From the NCBI GenBank assembly GCA_015657635.1, contig JACDQM010000152.1, forward strand, positions 1 through 40,782: 40,782 nucleotides of DNA, read 5' to 3'. The position numbers and the translations under genes were made by a program. Under the pieces are notes generated by a model. The model searched no databases, had not been told where the DNA came from, and saw only the letters and a list, made by a program, of their open reading frames with translations. This document shows positions 7,991-15,811 of this stretch, in pieces. How positions within the stretch are numbered: the stretch's first letter is position 1; every line of letters starts with the position of its first letter. The DNA comes from Roseateles sp. (GTDB taxonomy: Bacteria > Pseudomonadota > Gammaproteobacteria > Burkholderiales > Burkholderiaceae_C).

Positions 7991-8977
7991 ATGGGCGTTC
8001 CCTCTGCTTTGAATCCACCGGAGCTGGCCGACTCTTCCGAGGCGCGGCTGCAGGCCTGGACACGTGCGGTGCGTCCGCCGCAACCCATGCCCTGTGCCGT
8101 GGTCCACCCCTGCGACGAGGCCTCGCTGCGCGGTGCACTGGAGGCGGCACAGCTGGGCCTGATCGACGCCCGCCTGGTCGGGCCGGCGCGGCGGGTGCGT
8201 GCCCTGGCGGCCACCCTCGGCCTGGATCTGGCCGGTGCCACGCTGATTGATGTGCCGCACAGCCATGCCGCGGCCGCAGAGGCGGTGGCGATGGCGGCGC
8301 GTGGCGAAGTGACCATGCTGATGAAGGGCAGCCTGCACACCGACGAGCTGATGGAAGCCGTGCTGGCCGAGCGCACGCTGCGCACCGGCCGGCGCATGTC
8401 GCATGTGTTCCGTTTCGAGGTGGCCACCTATCCCAAGCCGCTGCTGATCACCGACGCCGCCATCAACATCAGCCCGGACCTGGAAGCCAAGGCCGACATC
8501 GTGCGCAATGCCATCGACCTGGCGCAGGCGCTGGGCGTCGCAGAACCCAAGGTGGCGCTGCTGTCAGCCGTCGAGACCGTCACGCCCAGGCTGGCCTCCA
8601 CCATCGATGCCGCCGCCCTGTGCAAGATGGCGGATCGGGGCCAGATCCGCGGCGGCCAGCTCGACGGGCCGCTGGCCTTCGACAACGCGATTTCGGCCGA
8701 GGCCGCGCGCGTCAAAGGCATCGTGTCGGCCGTGGCCGGCCAGGCGGATGTGCTGGTGGTGCCGGATCTGGAGTCCGGCAATATGCTGGCCAAGCAGCTG
8801 GAATATCTGGCGGGTGCAGCCAGCTGCGGCGTGGTGATGGGCGCACGCGTGCCGATTGCGCTGACCAGCCGCGCCGATGGCGCGGTGTCGCGCGTGGCTT
8901 CGGCGGCGCTGGCGGTGGTGGCGGCGCGATTCCTGGCCGCACGCGAGGCCGAGGTGATCGCCCGGGCGGCCCTGTGA
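7991..8977 (+). CDS. pta: phosphate acetyl/butyryltransferase
   Basis: Interconverts an acyl-CoA plus phosphate with an acyl phosphate plus CoA. The protein has a single PTA/PTB domain and lacks the N-terminal DRTGG-type regions of large Pta and the MaoC domain of some bifunctional forms. Family blocks include MLMKGSLHTDELMEAVL, LLITDAAINISPDLEAKADI and VVPDLESGNMLAKQLEYLAG. Pairing with ackA supports acetyl phosphate as the product, though butyryl-CoA use cannot be excluded. The start is ATG at 7991 with AAGGA about 12 bases upstream; ATG at 7967 is the alternative. The stop overlaps the ackA start. Confidence 0.9.
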   Translation: MGVPSALNPPELADSSEARLQAWTRAVRPPQPMPCAVVHPCDEASLRGALEAAQLGLIDARLVGPARRVRALAATLGLDLAGATLIDVPHSHAAAAEAVAMAARGEVTMLMKGSLHTDELMEAVLAERTLRTGRRMSHVFRFEVATYPKPLLITDAAINISPDLEAKADIVRNAIDLAQALGVAEPKVALLSAVETVTPRLASTIDAAALCKMADRGQIRGGQLDGPLAFDNAISAEAARVKGIVSAVAGQADVLVVPDLESGNMLAKQLEYLAGAASCGVVMGARVPIALTSRADGAVSRVASAALAVVAARFLAAREAEVIARAAL

Positions 8978-10170
8978 GCGCGGCGCTGCATCAGCCGCTG
9001 GTGCTGGTGGTCAACGCCGGCTCGGCGACGCTCAAGTTCGGCCTCTATCCCGCCGAAGGTCCGGCGCTGTGGCTCGGCGCCTACGAGGGTCTGGAGCCGG
9101 GCGGGCGACCCGAGTTGCGGCTCGACGGCATGCGCCAGCCCCTGGACGAAGGCCAGGGCTCTGGCTTTGGGCTGGCGCTGGCCCATCTGATGCAAACGCT
9201 GGCCGAGCGCGGGCTGGCGGTCAGTGGCGTGGCGCACCGCATCGTCCATGGGGGTGAGCGCTTCGTCTCTCCCTGTCTGCTGGACGAGCAGGCACTGCGT
9301 GATCTGCATCAGTACGACTCGTTGGCGCCGCTGCACCAGCCGCACAACCTGGCCGGCGTTGCCGCCTGCGCGCAGGCCATGCCCGGGGTGTCGCAGATCG
9401 GCTGCTTCGACACGGCATTTCATGCCAGCCTGCCTGACGTCGAGCGGCGCCTGCCGATCGACCGCGAGCTGGCCCGGCAAGGGCTGCGGCGCTATGGTTT
9501 CCATGGCCTGTCCTACCAGTACCTGACGGATCTGCTGCTGCAACGCAGCCCGCGCGCGCGTGGCCGCATGGTGCTGGCCCATTTGGGCAATGGTGCGAGT
9601 GTCTGCGCCACGCTGGACGGGCGCAGCGTCGCCACCTCGATGGGCTTCTCGGCGCTCGACGGGCTGATGATGGGCACGCGCAGCGGCTGTCTGGACCCCG
9701 GCGTGCTGCTGCATCTGATGGCGCAGGGCTGGGATAGGCAGCGGCTGGAGCAGCTGCTGTACAAGCAGTCGGGGCTCAAGGGCGTTTCGGGCCTGAGCGC
9801 CGATATGCGCACCTTGCGGGCCAGCACGCGCGTGGAAGCGGGCGAGGCCATTGCGCTGTTCACGCGCCGGCTGGTGCGCGAGCTCGGCGCCATGCTGGCC
9901 GTGCTGGGCGGCGTGGACCTGATCGCCTTCACCGGCGGCATTGGCGAGCATGATGCGCAGCTGCGCGCCGAAGCCGTGGCTGCGCTGCAGTTTGCCGGCC
10001 TGCGTCTGGATGCCGCCGCCAATGCGCGCGCCTGCGGCGATGCGGTCGCCACCATCCACAGCGCCGACAGCAGTGCTGAAATCTGGGTGGTGCCGACCGA
10101 TGAAGGGCGGGTGGCGGCGCGTGCCGCGTTCAGCGTGCTGGGCCTGGCTCAGCCGAGCTTGCAGCCTTGA
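8974..10170 (+). CDS. ackA: acetate kinase
   Basis: Transfers phosphate between acetyl phosphate and ADP, giving acetate and ATP, or the reverse. The product has 398 residues, the normal length. ASKHA-fold motifs are present: VVNAGSATLKF with Asn14, FDTAFH (about 145-150), HLGNGAS (about 203-209), GTRSGCLDPG and GGIGEH (about 322-327). In the GTRSG motif the next residue is Cys, where many acetate kinases have Asp; this position varies in betaproteobacteria. The GTG start overlaps the pta stop as GTGA, so the two are translationally coupled. The 3' end overlaps the convergent FAH-family gene by 41 bases. Confidence 0.95.
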   Translation: MSAALHQPLVLVVNAGSATLKFGLYPAEGPALWLGAYEGLEPGGRPELRLDGMRQPLDEGQGSGFGLALAHLMQTLAERGLAVSGVAHRIVHGGERFVSPCLLDEQALRDLHQYDSLAPLHQPHNLAGVAACAQAMPGVSQIGCFDTAFHASLPDVERRLPIDRELARQGLRRYGFHGLSYQYLTDLLLQRSPRARGRMVLAHLGNGASVCATLDGRSVATSMGFSALDGLMMGTRSGCLDPGVLLHLMAQGWDRQRLEQLLYKQSGLKGVSGLSADMRTLRASTRVEAGEAIALFTRRLVRELGAMLAVLGGVDLIAFTGGIGEHDAQLRAEAVAALQFAGLRLDAAANARACGDAVATIHSADSSAEIWVVPTDEGRVAARAAFSVLGLAQPSLQP

Positions 10171-11005
10171 TCACCTGCTGGCGCTGCTGCCCCAGGCCGC
10201 TGATGCCCAGCGTCATCACATCGCCCGGCTTGAGGTATTGCGGCGGCTTCAGCCCCATGCCCACGCCGGGCGGCGTGCCAGTGATGATCAGGTCGCCCGG
10301 CTCCAGCGTCATCACGCGGCTGCAATAACTGACGAGCTGCGCGCAGCTGAAGATCATGTCGCGGGTGTTGCCGCGCTGCCGCGGCTGGCCGTTGACGTCC
10401 AGCCAGAGGTCCAGCTGCTGCGGGTCGCCGATTTCATCCGCCGTCACCAGCCAGGGGCCGACGGGTCCGAAGGTGTCGAAGCCCTTGCCCTTGCTCCACT
10501 GGCCGCCGCTGCGCTCGGTCTGAAACGCGCGTTCGCTGATGTCATTGGCCAGCACATAGCCCGCCACATGGCTCAAGGCCTGCGCTTCGCTGACGTCGCG
10601 GGCCTGGCTGCCGATCACGATGCCCAGCTCCACCTCCCAGTCCACCTTGCTGCCTTCGCGGGGGTAGAGCACGTCGTCGTCCGGACCGTTCAGGCAGCTG
10701 GTCCATTTGGTGAACATCACCGGTTCGGCAGGCGCGGCCATGCCGGCTTCGCGCGCATGCTCGTGGTAGTTCAGGCCGATGGCCACGTACTTGCCGATGC
10801 CGCTCCACGGCACGCCCAGGCGCGGGCTGCCGGCGACCCGCGGCAGCTGCAGCGGATCGATGGCACGCAGCACCTGCAGTGCAGCCGGGCTCAGGCTGCG
10901 CGGCGTGATGTCGTCGAGCAGCCCTGACAGGTCGCGAATCTGCCCGTTCGCGTCGAGCAGACCGGGCTTCTCCTGGCCCAGCGGGCCATGGCGCAGCAGC
11001 TTCAT
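10130..11005 (-). CDS. fumarylacetoacetate hydrolase family protein
   Basis: A 291-residue member of the FAH superfamily, metal-dependent enzymes that cleave or hydrate 2-oxo acids. The active-site region NYHEHAREAG (about residues 79-88), the metal-site stretch DWEVELGIVIG (about 121-131), NDISERAFQ and the terminal ITGTPPGVGMG motif are present. The close pattern is that of enzymes annotated 2,4-diketo-3-deoxy-L-fuconate hydrolase or ureidoglycolate lyase. The substrate is not determined by sequence, and no fucose or urate genes are nearby. The ATG at 11005 has GAGAGGGG upstream. Confidence 0.92.
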   Translation of the reverse strand: MKLLRHGPLGQEKPGLLDANGQIRDLSGLLDDITPRSLSPAALQVLRAIDPLQLPRVAGSPRLGVPWSGIGKYVAIGLNYHEHAREAGMAAPAEPVMFTKWTSCLNGPDDDVLYPREGSKVDWEVELGIVIGSQARDVSEAQALSHVAGYVLANDISERAFQTERSGGQWSKGKGFDTFGPVGPWLVTADEIGDPQQLDLWLDVNGQPRQRGNTRDMIFSCAQLVSYCSRVMTLEPGDLIITGTPPGVGMGLKPPQYLKPGDVMTLGISGLGQQRQQVIKAASSAEPGPAR

Positions 11006-11195
11006 CGGATGTGTCCCCTCTCTCGGTGGATGGATGTCCTGGCTTGTGGGCACACTGTAGCGAATCGCGTCAGCCCGGCCGCAGCAGCACTCGCGTGGAT
11101 CACTGCGGGTTTTCGGCAGCGCGCCAGCCCGGGCTGACGTCGGACACTGCAGCCAGCCATTGATCGACACTGCGCCGCCCCAGGAGATGAAGCCC

Positions 11196-12074
11196 ATGCG
11201 CGTCCACAGCCCCGAATGGTTCGATGCCCAGTACAACAACCGCGCGCGTGTGCCCGATGCGGCGCGCATCCTGGAGCGCTGGGCCGAGGCCTCGGCCTTC
11301 TCGCGTGAGCGGCTGGCCTGCCGGCTCGATCTGCCCTATGGCAGCGGGCCGATGGAGCGGCTGGATGTGTTCGAGGCGCAGACCGAGCACAGCGTGCGCA
11401 GTCCGGTGCTGGTGTTCATCCACGGCGGCTACTGGCGGGCGCTGGACAAGTCGGACCAGTCCTTCGTCGCCCCGGTGTTCGCCGACGAAGGCGCGATGGT
11501 CGTGATTCCCAATTACTCGCTCTGCCCCGGGGTCGGCATGGAGCGCATTCCGCTGCAGCTCACCCAGGCGCTGGCCTGGGTCTGGCGGCATGCGGCCGAC
11601 TATGGCGGCGACCCGAATCAGATCGTCGTCGCCGGGCATTCGGCCGGCGGCCATCTGGCCGCGATGCTGGCCTGCTGCGACTGGAAGACGGTCGGGCACG
11701 ATCTGCCGCGCCAACTGGTCAAGGGCGTGCTGTCGATCTCGGGCCTGCATGACCTGGCACCGATTGCGCGCACGCCGTTTCTGCAGGCGGATCTGAAGCT
11801 GAATGCCGACGCGGTGAAGCGCCTGAGCCCGGTGAACTTCCCGCCGCCCGATGCCCCGGTCTATGCCGTGGTGGGCGGCCAGGAGAGCGAGGAGTTCAAG
11901 CGTCAGGCGCAGCTGCTGCGCCAGGCCTGGGGCGAGCGCACAGTGCCCTTGTGCGAGGAGCTGCCGGGCTTCAATCACTTCAGCATCCTGAATGACCTGG
12001 CCGATCCGCAGGGGCGCAGCCATCAGCTGGCACGCAAGCTGCTCGACCTGCGCTGGTATAGCGCGCTGCTATGA
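11196..12074 (+). CDS. alpha/beta hydrolase (kynurenine formamidase-like)
   Basis: An alpha/beta-hydrolase of 292 residues. The oxyanion motif HGGYW (76-80), nucleophile elbow GHSAGG (Ser149) and a likely catalytic His in FNHFS (about 260) match the arylformamidase-type branch, which hydrolyses N-formylkynurenine. No other kynurenine pathway gene is nearby, so the substrate is open. The ATG at 11196 is chosen because GGAG at 11183-11186 lies nine bases upstream; an ATG at 11187 abuts that site. It is divergent from the FAH-family gene across about 190 bases, which suggests the two may share control. Confidence 0.88.
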   Translation: MRVHSPEWFDAQYNNRARVPDAARILERWAEASAFSRERLACRLDLPYGSGPMERLDVFEAQTEHSVRSPVLVFIHGGYWRALDKSDQSFVAPVFADEGAMVVIPNYSLCPGVGMERIPLQLTQALAWVWRHAADYGGDPNQIVVAGHSAGGHLAAMLACCDWKTVGHDLPRQLVKGVLSISGLHDLAPIARTPFLQADLKLNADAVKRLSPVNFPPPDAPVYAVVGGQESEEFKRQAQLLRQAWGERTVPLCEELPGFNHFSILNDLADPQGRSHQLARKLLDLRWYSALL

Positions 12075-12199
12075 ATTGCATTGAAGCTATGTATTGGCTG
12101 CCTGTGCGCGCTTGAGTTAGCGTTGGCCGGTGTTGGCCCTGGGCCGCGCTTGGGCAGCCAGCCGCTGATCGACAACCTCACATCACTGGAGAGAGCACC

Positions 12200-12619
12200 A
12201 TGGGATTGAAGGGATCGAAGACCGAGCAGAACCTCAAGGACGCCTTCGCTGGCGAATCGCAGGCCAACCGGCGCTATCTGTACTTCGCCAACAAGGCGGA
12301 TATCGAGGGCCAGAACGATGTGGCGGCGCTGTTCCGCTCCACCGCCGAAGGCGAGACCGGCCATGCGCATGGGCACTTGGAGTTTCTTGAGGCGGTGGGG
12401 GATCCGGCCACCGGACTGCCCATCGGCCCGACGCGTGACAACCTGAAGGCGGCCGTGGCGGGCGAGACGCACGAGTACACCGATATGTATCCGGGCATGG
12501 CCAAGACCGCGCGCGACGAGGGTTTCGACGAGATCGCGGACTGGTTCGAGACGCTCGCGAAGGCCGAGCGCTCGCATGCCAACCGCTACCAGAAGGCGCT
12601 GGACGCGCTGGTGGATTGA
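12200..12619 (+). CDS. rubrerythrin (diiron domain only)
   Basis: A ferritin-like diiron protein of 139 residues related to rubrerythrin peroxidases, which reduce hydrogen peroxide. The four-helix ligand pattern is visible: Glu19, the pair around Glu52 and His55 (EGETGH), Glu89 with Glu92 (GETHEY), and Glu123/His126 (KAERSH). The C-terminal rubredoxin domain with its CxxC pairs is missing, so electrons must come from a separate protein. The downstream Fe-S oxidoreductase is a natural candidate, though that is inference. The ATG follows GGAGAGA. It heads a three-gene redox unit. Confidence 0.94.
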   Translation: MGLKGSKTEQNLKDAFAGESQANRRYLYFANKADIEGQNDVAALFRSTAEGETGHAHGHLEFLEAVGDPATGLPIGPTRDNLKAAVAGETHEYTDMYPGMAKTARDEGFDEIADWFETLAKAERSHANRYQKALDALVD

Positions 12620-12636
12620 AACAAGTTTGAGCTTGC

Positions 12637-12658
12637 TGCGGCGCCTGCGGGCGCCGCA
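12637..12658 (+). promoter_or_regulatory. GC-rich hairpin between rubrerythrin and Fe-S genes
   Basis: A perfect nine-base-pair stem, TGCGGCGCC pairing with GGCGCCGCA across a TGCG loop. It lies 18 bases after the rubrerythrin stop and is not followed by a T-run, so a complete terminator is unlikely. It could set the ratio of rubrerythrin mRNA to downstream mRNA or protect the 3' end of a processed transcript. Confidence 0.5.
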
Positions 12659-12724
12659 CTCTCATGGGCTTGCGCTGGACGCGAGCGCATCAGAGTGCGC
12701 AGATCCCCCACGCCAGGAGCACCG

Positions 12725-14074
12725 ATGAGCACCCGCGAAGGCAATCTCGAAGCGCCGACCCGGCATCCGCTGGACTGGAAGAACCCCGAGTTCTACGACG
12801 AGGAGAAATGCCTCCACGAGATGGAGCGCATCTTCGACATCTGCCATGGCTGCCGGCGCTGTGTCTCGCTGTGCCAGTCCTTCCCGACGCTGTTCGACCT
12901 GGTGGACGAGGGCAAGACTGGCGAGCTCGACGGTGTCGACAAGCAGGACTTCTGGAAAGTGGTCGACCAGTGCTATCTGTGCGACCTCTGCTACATGACC
13001 AAGTGCCCCTACGTGCCGCCGCACCCATGGAACTTGGACTTCCCGCACACCATGCTGCGCGCCAAGGCGATCAAGTTCAGCAAGGGGGAGGTGGGGGCCG
13101 GCGAGCGCTTTCTCGCCTCCACCGATGTGCATGGCCAGTTCGCCGGCATCCCGGTGGTGGTGCAGGTGGTCAATGCAGTGAACAAGACCGGGCTGGCACG
13201 CAAGGTGATGGACAAGGCCTTGGGTGTGCATCCCGAGGCCTGGATGCCCGAGCTGGCGAGCCAGCGCTTCCGCTGGGGCGCAGCCGATTCGCCCGCCCAA
13301 GTGGCGACCCAGGGCGAGCGCACGCCGGGCAAGGTGGCGATCTTCTCGACCTGCTACATCAACTACAACGAACCCGGTATCGGCCACGACCTGCTCAAGG
13401 TGCTGGCCCACAACGGCATCCCCTATGTGATCGTCGAGAAGGAAAAGTGCTGCGGCATGCCCAAGCTGGAACTGGGTGACCTGCAGACGGTGGAGCAGCA
13501 CAAGAACGCCAACATCCCGGTGCTGGCGCGCTATGCGCGCGAGGGCTACGCCATCCTCTCGGCCATACCGAGCTGCAGCCTGATGTTCAAGCAGGAGCTG
13601 CCGCTGATGTTCCCGGATGAGGCGGATGTGCAACTGGTCAAGGACAGCGTCTGGGACCCCTTCGAGTATCTGGTGGCACGCCACAAGGACGGGCTGCTGA
13701 AAGTGGATTTCAAGAGCGCGCTCGGCAAGGTCAGCTACCACATCCCCTGCCACGGGCGGGTGCAGAAGATCGGCCGCAAGACCGAGGAGATGTTCAAGCT
13801 GATCGGGCAGACGGTGGAGGTGAAGCTCAACACCGTGGAGCGCTGCTCGGGCCATGCCGGCACCTATGGCGTGAAAACGCCGTATCACAAGACCGCGATG
13901 AAGATCGGCAAGCCGGTGTTCAAGGCCATGGCCAAGGACGAGCCGGATTTCATCGCCAGCGATTGCGCGCTGGCGGGCCACCATATCGCGCAGGGCATGG
14001 CGGAAGCCGGCACGCCTGCCAAGGCGCTGCAACATCCACTGAGCCTGCTGCGCCAGGCCTATGGCCTGAGCTGA
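12725..14074 (+). CDS. GlpC/HdrD-like Fe-S oxidoreductase
   Basis: A 449-residue cytosolic iron-sulfur protein related to GlpC and heterodisulfide reductase subunit D. Two [4Fe-4S] sites lie at the N-terminus: Cys40, 43, 46, 50 (CX2CX2CX3C) and Cys83, 86, 89, 94 (CX2CX2CX4C, slightly wider than usual). Two CCG-type domains follow. The first is complete (STCYINYNEPG at about 209, EKCCGMP at about 240). In the second, the pair reads CSG instead of CCG (ERCSGHAGTYG, about 373). The ATG at 12725 follows AGGAGC. Placement between rubrerythrin and DUF3501 suggests electron transfer to the peroxidase. The donor is unknown. Confidence 0.9.
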   Translation: MSTREGNLEAPTRHPLDWKNPEFYDEEKCLHEMERIFDICHGCRRCVSLCQSFPTLFDLVDEGKTGELDGVDKQDFWKVVDQCYLCDLCYMTKCPYVPPHPWNLDFPHTMLRAKAIKFSKGEVGAGERFLASTDVHGQFAGIPVVVQVVNAVNKTGLARKVMDKALGVHPEAWMPELASQRFRWGAADSPAQVATQGERTPGKVAIFSTCYINYNEPGIGHDLLKVLAHNGIPYVIVEKEKCCGMPKLELGDLQTVEQHKNANIPVLARYAREGYAILSAIPSCSLMFKQELPLMFPDEADVQLVKDSVWDPFEYLVARHKDGLLKVDFKSALGKVSYHIPCHGRVQKIGRKTEEMFKLIGQTVEVKLNTVERCSGHAGTYGVKTPYHKTAMKIGKPVFKAMAKDEPDFIASDCALAGHHIAQGMAEAGTPAKALQHPLSLLRQAYGLS

Positions 14075-14100
14075 GCGAACACCTGTTGGGAGAGATCCAG

Positions 14101-14685
14101 ATGAGCCGAATCACCGCCGACAGCCTGATGACGCTGGAGGCCTATGCCAAATACCGCAAGGCCCACAAGCCCGAAATCATCGCCCATCGCCGCCTGCGCA
14201 CGGTGCCGCTGGGCGAGCACATCAGCGTGCAGTTCGAGGACGAGCAGACTATCCGTTTCCAGATCCAGGAGATGCTGCGCATCGAGAAGATCTTCGAGGA
14301 AGAGGGCATCCTGGGCGAGATCGAGGCCTATGCGCCGCTGGTGCCAGACGGCACGAACTGGAAGGCGACGCTGCTGATCGAGTATCCCGACCCGCATGAG
14401 CGCCGGCGCGAGCTGGCGCGCCTGATCGGTGTCGAAGACCGCATGTTCGTCGAGGTCGAGGGGCACGCGCGCAGCTATGCGATTGCCGACGAAGACCTGG
14501 AGCGCGAGAACGCCGAGAAGACATCCTCGGTGCACTTCCTGCGCTTCGAGTTCTCAGCCGCCGCCCGTCAGGCCGTGCTGGCCGGTGCGCGCGTCAAGCT
14601 GGGCTGCGACCACACCCACTATCCGGCGCATGTGGAGATCGGTGCGGAGACGCTGGCGGTGCTGGCGGGGGATCTGAGTCCTTGA
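14101..14685 (+). CDS. DUF3501 family protein
   Basis: A 194-residue soluble protein of the DUF3501 family, function unknown. The N-terminal half is rich in charged helices (YRKAHKPEIIAHRRLRTVPL and the FQIQEMLRIEKIFEEE segment). The C-terminal part contains GCDHTHYPAHVEI with two His and one Cys, possible metal ligands. It starts at ATG 14101, 26 bases after the Fe-S gene stop, with GGGAGAGAT upstream. The order rubrerythrin, Fe-S oxidoreductase, DUF3501 recurs in betaproteobacteria as I recall, which points to a shared role in oxidative or electron-transfer chemistry. Confidence 0.88.
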   Translation: MSRITADSLMTLEAYAKYRKAHKPEIIAHRRLRTVPLGEHISVQFEDEQTIRFQIQEMLRIEKIFEEEGILGEIEAYAPLVPDGTNWKATLLIEYPDPHERRRELARLIGVEDRMFVEVEGHARSYAIADEDLERENAEKTSSVHFLRFEFSAAARQAVLAGARVKLGCDHTHYPAHVEIGAETLAVLAGDLSP

Positions 14686-15117
14686 GTGGGCGGGCTCGGA
14701 GTCGCGAGCGCCGATCGCCGATTGGGGCGGGTTCGGCGAGGTCGTGTATCGGCCAGGAGCGGAAGCTCGGCCGGCTGCGGGCTACGCCAGTTCAAGGCTG
14801 AGAGCGGCAGTTCACCAGCATCCGATATTCGGCATCGCCGGTTTGGACGGCGAATCCAAGGGGCTTTGCCCCGCCTCGCCCCGATCGTCAGCACATGGTG
14901 CAGATCATCGGGGGCCGGTGTTTGCATGCTGGTGCTAACCCGCCGAGTCGTGGCAACATGCACTCCTACTGCGCGCCGGGAATGCACGGAAGTCGATGTA
15001 ACAAGCTGCCGGATTTGCAGGCAAATTTAGTACTGTATGAACGCGCAGTAAAAATGAAGGAAAGCGCTTTGCATCAAGCACTTAGGGTGGCGGCCCCGTC
15101 CGAGGTTATGCAGCATC
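14686..15117. other. 432-base stretch with no convincing gene
   Basis: Open frames exist on the plus strand (for example 14686-15030 and 14895-15161), but they have biased composition, no ribosome binding site and no recognisable protein family. A short GAGC-GGAA-GCTC hairpin occurs near 14756-14767. From about 14930 the base composition drops toward that of the cassette region. It may be the decayed left flank of the attC cluster, but I see nothing definite. Confidence 0.5.
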
Positions 15118-15163
15118 GCCCGAAGTTAGGGCGCAGCGCCTGTCGCCCTAAATCACGTTAGGC
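15118..15163 (+). other. degenerate attC-like site, left edge of cassette 1
   Basis: An R'-like box GTTAGGC at 15157-15163, in the context TCACGTTAGGC, resembles the TCAACGTTAG right half of the next site. Upstream are inverted arms TTAGGGCG (15126-15133) and CGCCCTAA (15144-15151), which could be L boxes. The matching R'' box is poor (CCCGAAG at 15118-15124), so the site is truncated, hybrid or not a real attC. Confidence 0.4.
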
Positions 15164-15268
15164 CTATTGGGCACAATGCCCCACCCGCAGAGACATTGAA
15201 GGCTCGAAGCGCGCTCAAGTCATGTATCTTCGCAAACCCATTGCTAGTGTAGGAACACGCTTTTTCGT

Positions 15269-15712
15269 ATGAACGGCTTTCTGATTCGAACCATCGCCCT
15301 TGTAGCCTCCGTATTTCTGCTGTCATCCTGTGGTGGAGGCGCGGATGGGGCAGTGGAGGAATCGTGTTCAGGCCAGGCAGCCATCGTGGTTCATTGGACG
15401 TACAACCCCACCGAGGTTCTCGAATTTGAGGTCGGGAAGTCGACTACGTACAAGCCAACGCTTACAGGCATTCCTAAAGCATGTCTTTCTGAAATGTCCT
15501 TTGGGCTTAACCCCCCATTCACTCGTCCATGGCTTGGTATTGAAGGCAAGTCGGGTGAGATTGTCGGGGCGCCTGCCGCAACGTACACGTGCGATACCAC
15601 CACAGACCCTGCCTGGAAGCAATGCAACATCACGGCAGAATTCACTCTGCAAATTGCGGGCTATTCCTCAATTAAAAAGCGGCTCACTGCCAGAGTCGTT
15701 CGACCAGCGTGA
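15269..15712 (+). CDS. cassette-borne lipoprotein with Ig-like fold, unknown function
   Basis: A 147-residue predicted lipoprotein. The N-terminus has a positive start, a hydrophobic run and a lipobox ending LLSSC at about residue 21, then GGG, so it should be lipidated and exported. The rest is beta-rich. The segment WLGIEGKSGEIVGAPAATYT resembles the putative-Ig (He_PIG) pattern of a short sentence on structure followed by G-x-P, though this is only a resemblance. Four further cysteines could form disulfides. The ATG at 15269 has no clear ribosome binding site, as is common in cassettes. I do not recognise its function. Confidence 0.8.
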   Translation: MNGFLIRTIALVASVFLLSSCGGGADGAVEESCSGQAAIVVHWTYNPTEVLEFEVGKSTTYKPTLTGIPKACLSEMSFGLNPPFTRPWLGIEGKSGEIVGAPAATYTCDTTTDPAWKQCNITAEFTLQIAGYSSIKKRLTARVVRPA

Positions 15713-15739
15713 CTTCATGTTTGCTAGCGTAGCGCGTTG

Positions 15740-15808
15740 GCCTAACCAGTCGCTCGAGCTGACTCGAGTCGGCAAGCCTCCGCTCGCGGCTCAGCTTCAA
15801 CGTTAGCC
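15740..15808 (+). other. attC recombination site of cassette 1
   Basis: A 69-bp site bounded by R'' GCCTAAC (15740-15746) and R' GTTAGCC (15802-15808), complementary at six of seven positions. Inside, AGCTGA (15757-15762) pairs with TCAGCT (15791-15796), flanked by C15763 and G15789, which can pair if C15790 is extruded, as expected of an extrahelical base in folded attC. The layout CTAAC-N2-GTC-N3-CGAG followed by CTTCAACGTT is shared with the site at 16293-16349. Confidence 0.8.
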
Positions 15809-15811
15809 ATC

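Noticed and set aside
12071-12115. 14-codon frame overlapping the alpha/beta hydrolase stop as ATGA
   Set aside because: Very short, with no ribosome binding site beyond the overlap and no sign of selection.
14686-15030. 114-codon plus-strand frame after DUF3501
   Set aside because: Its Arg-, Gly- and Ser-rich sequence is typical of non-coding GC-rich DNA, and there is no recognisable domain or ribosome binding site.
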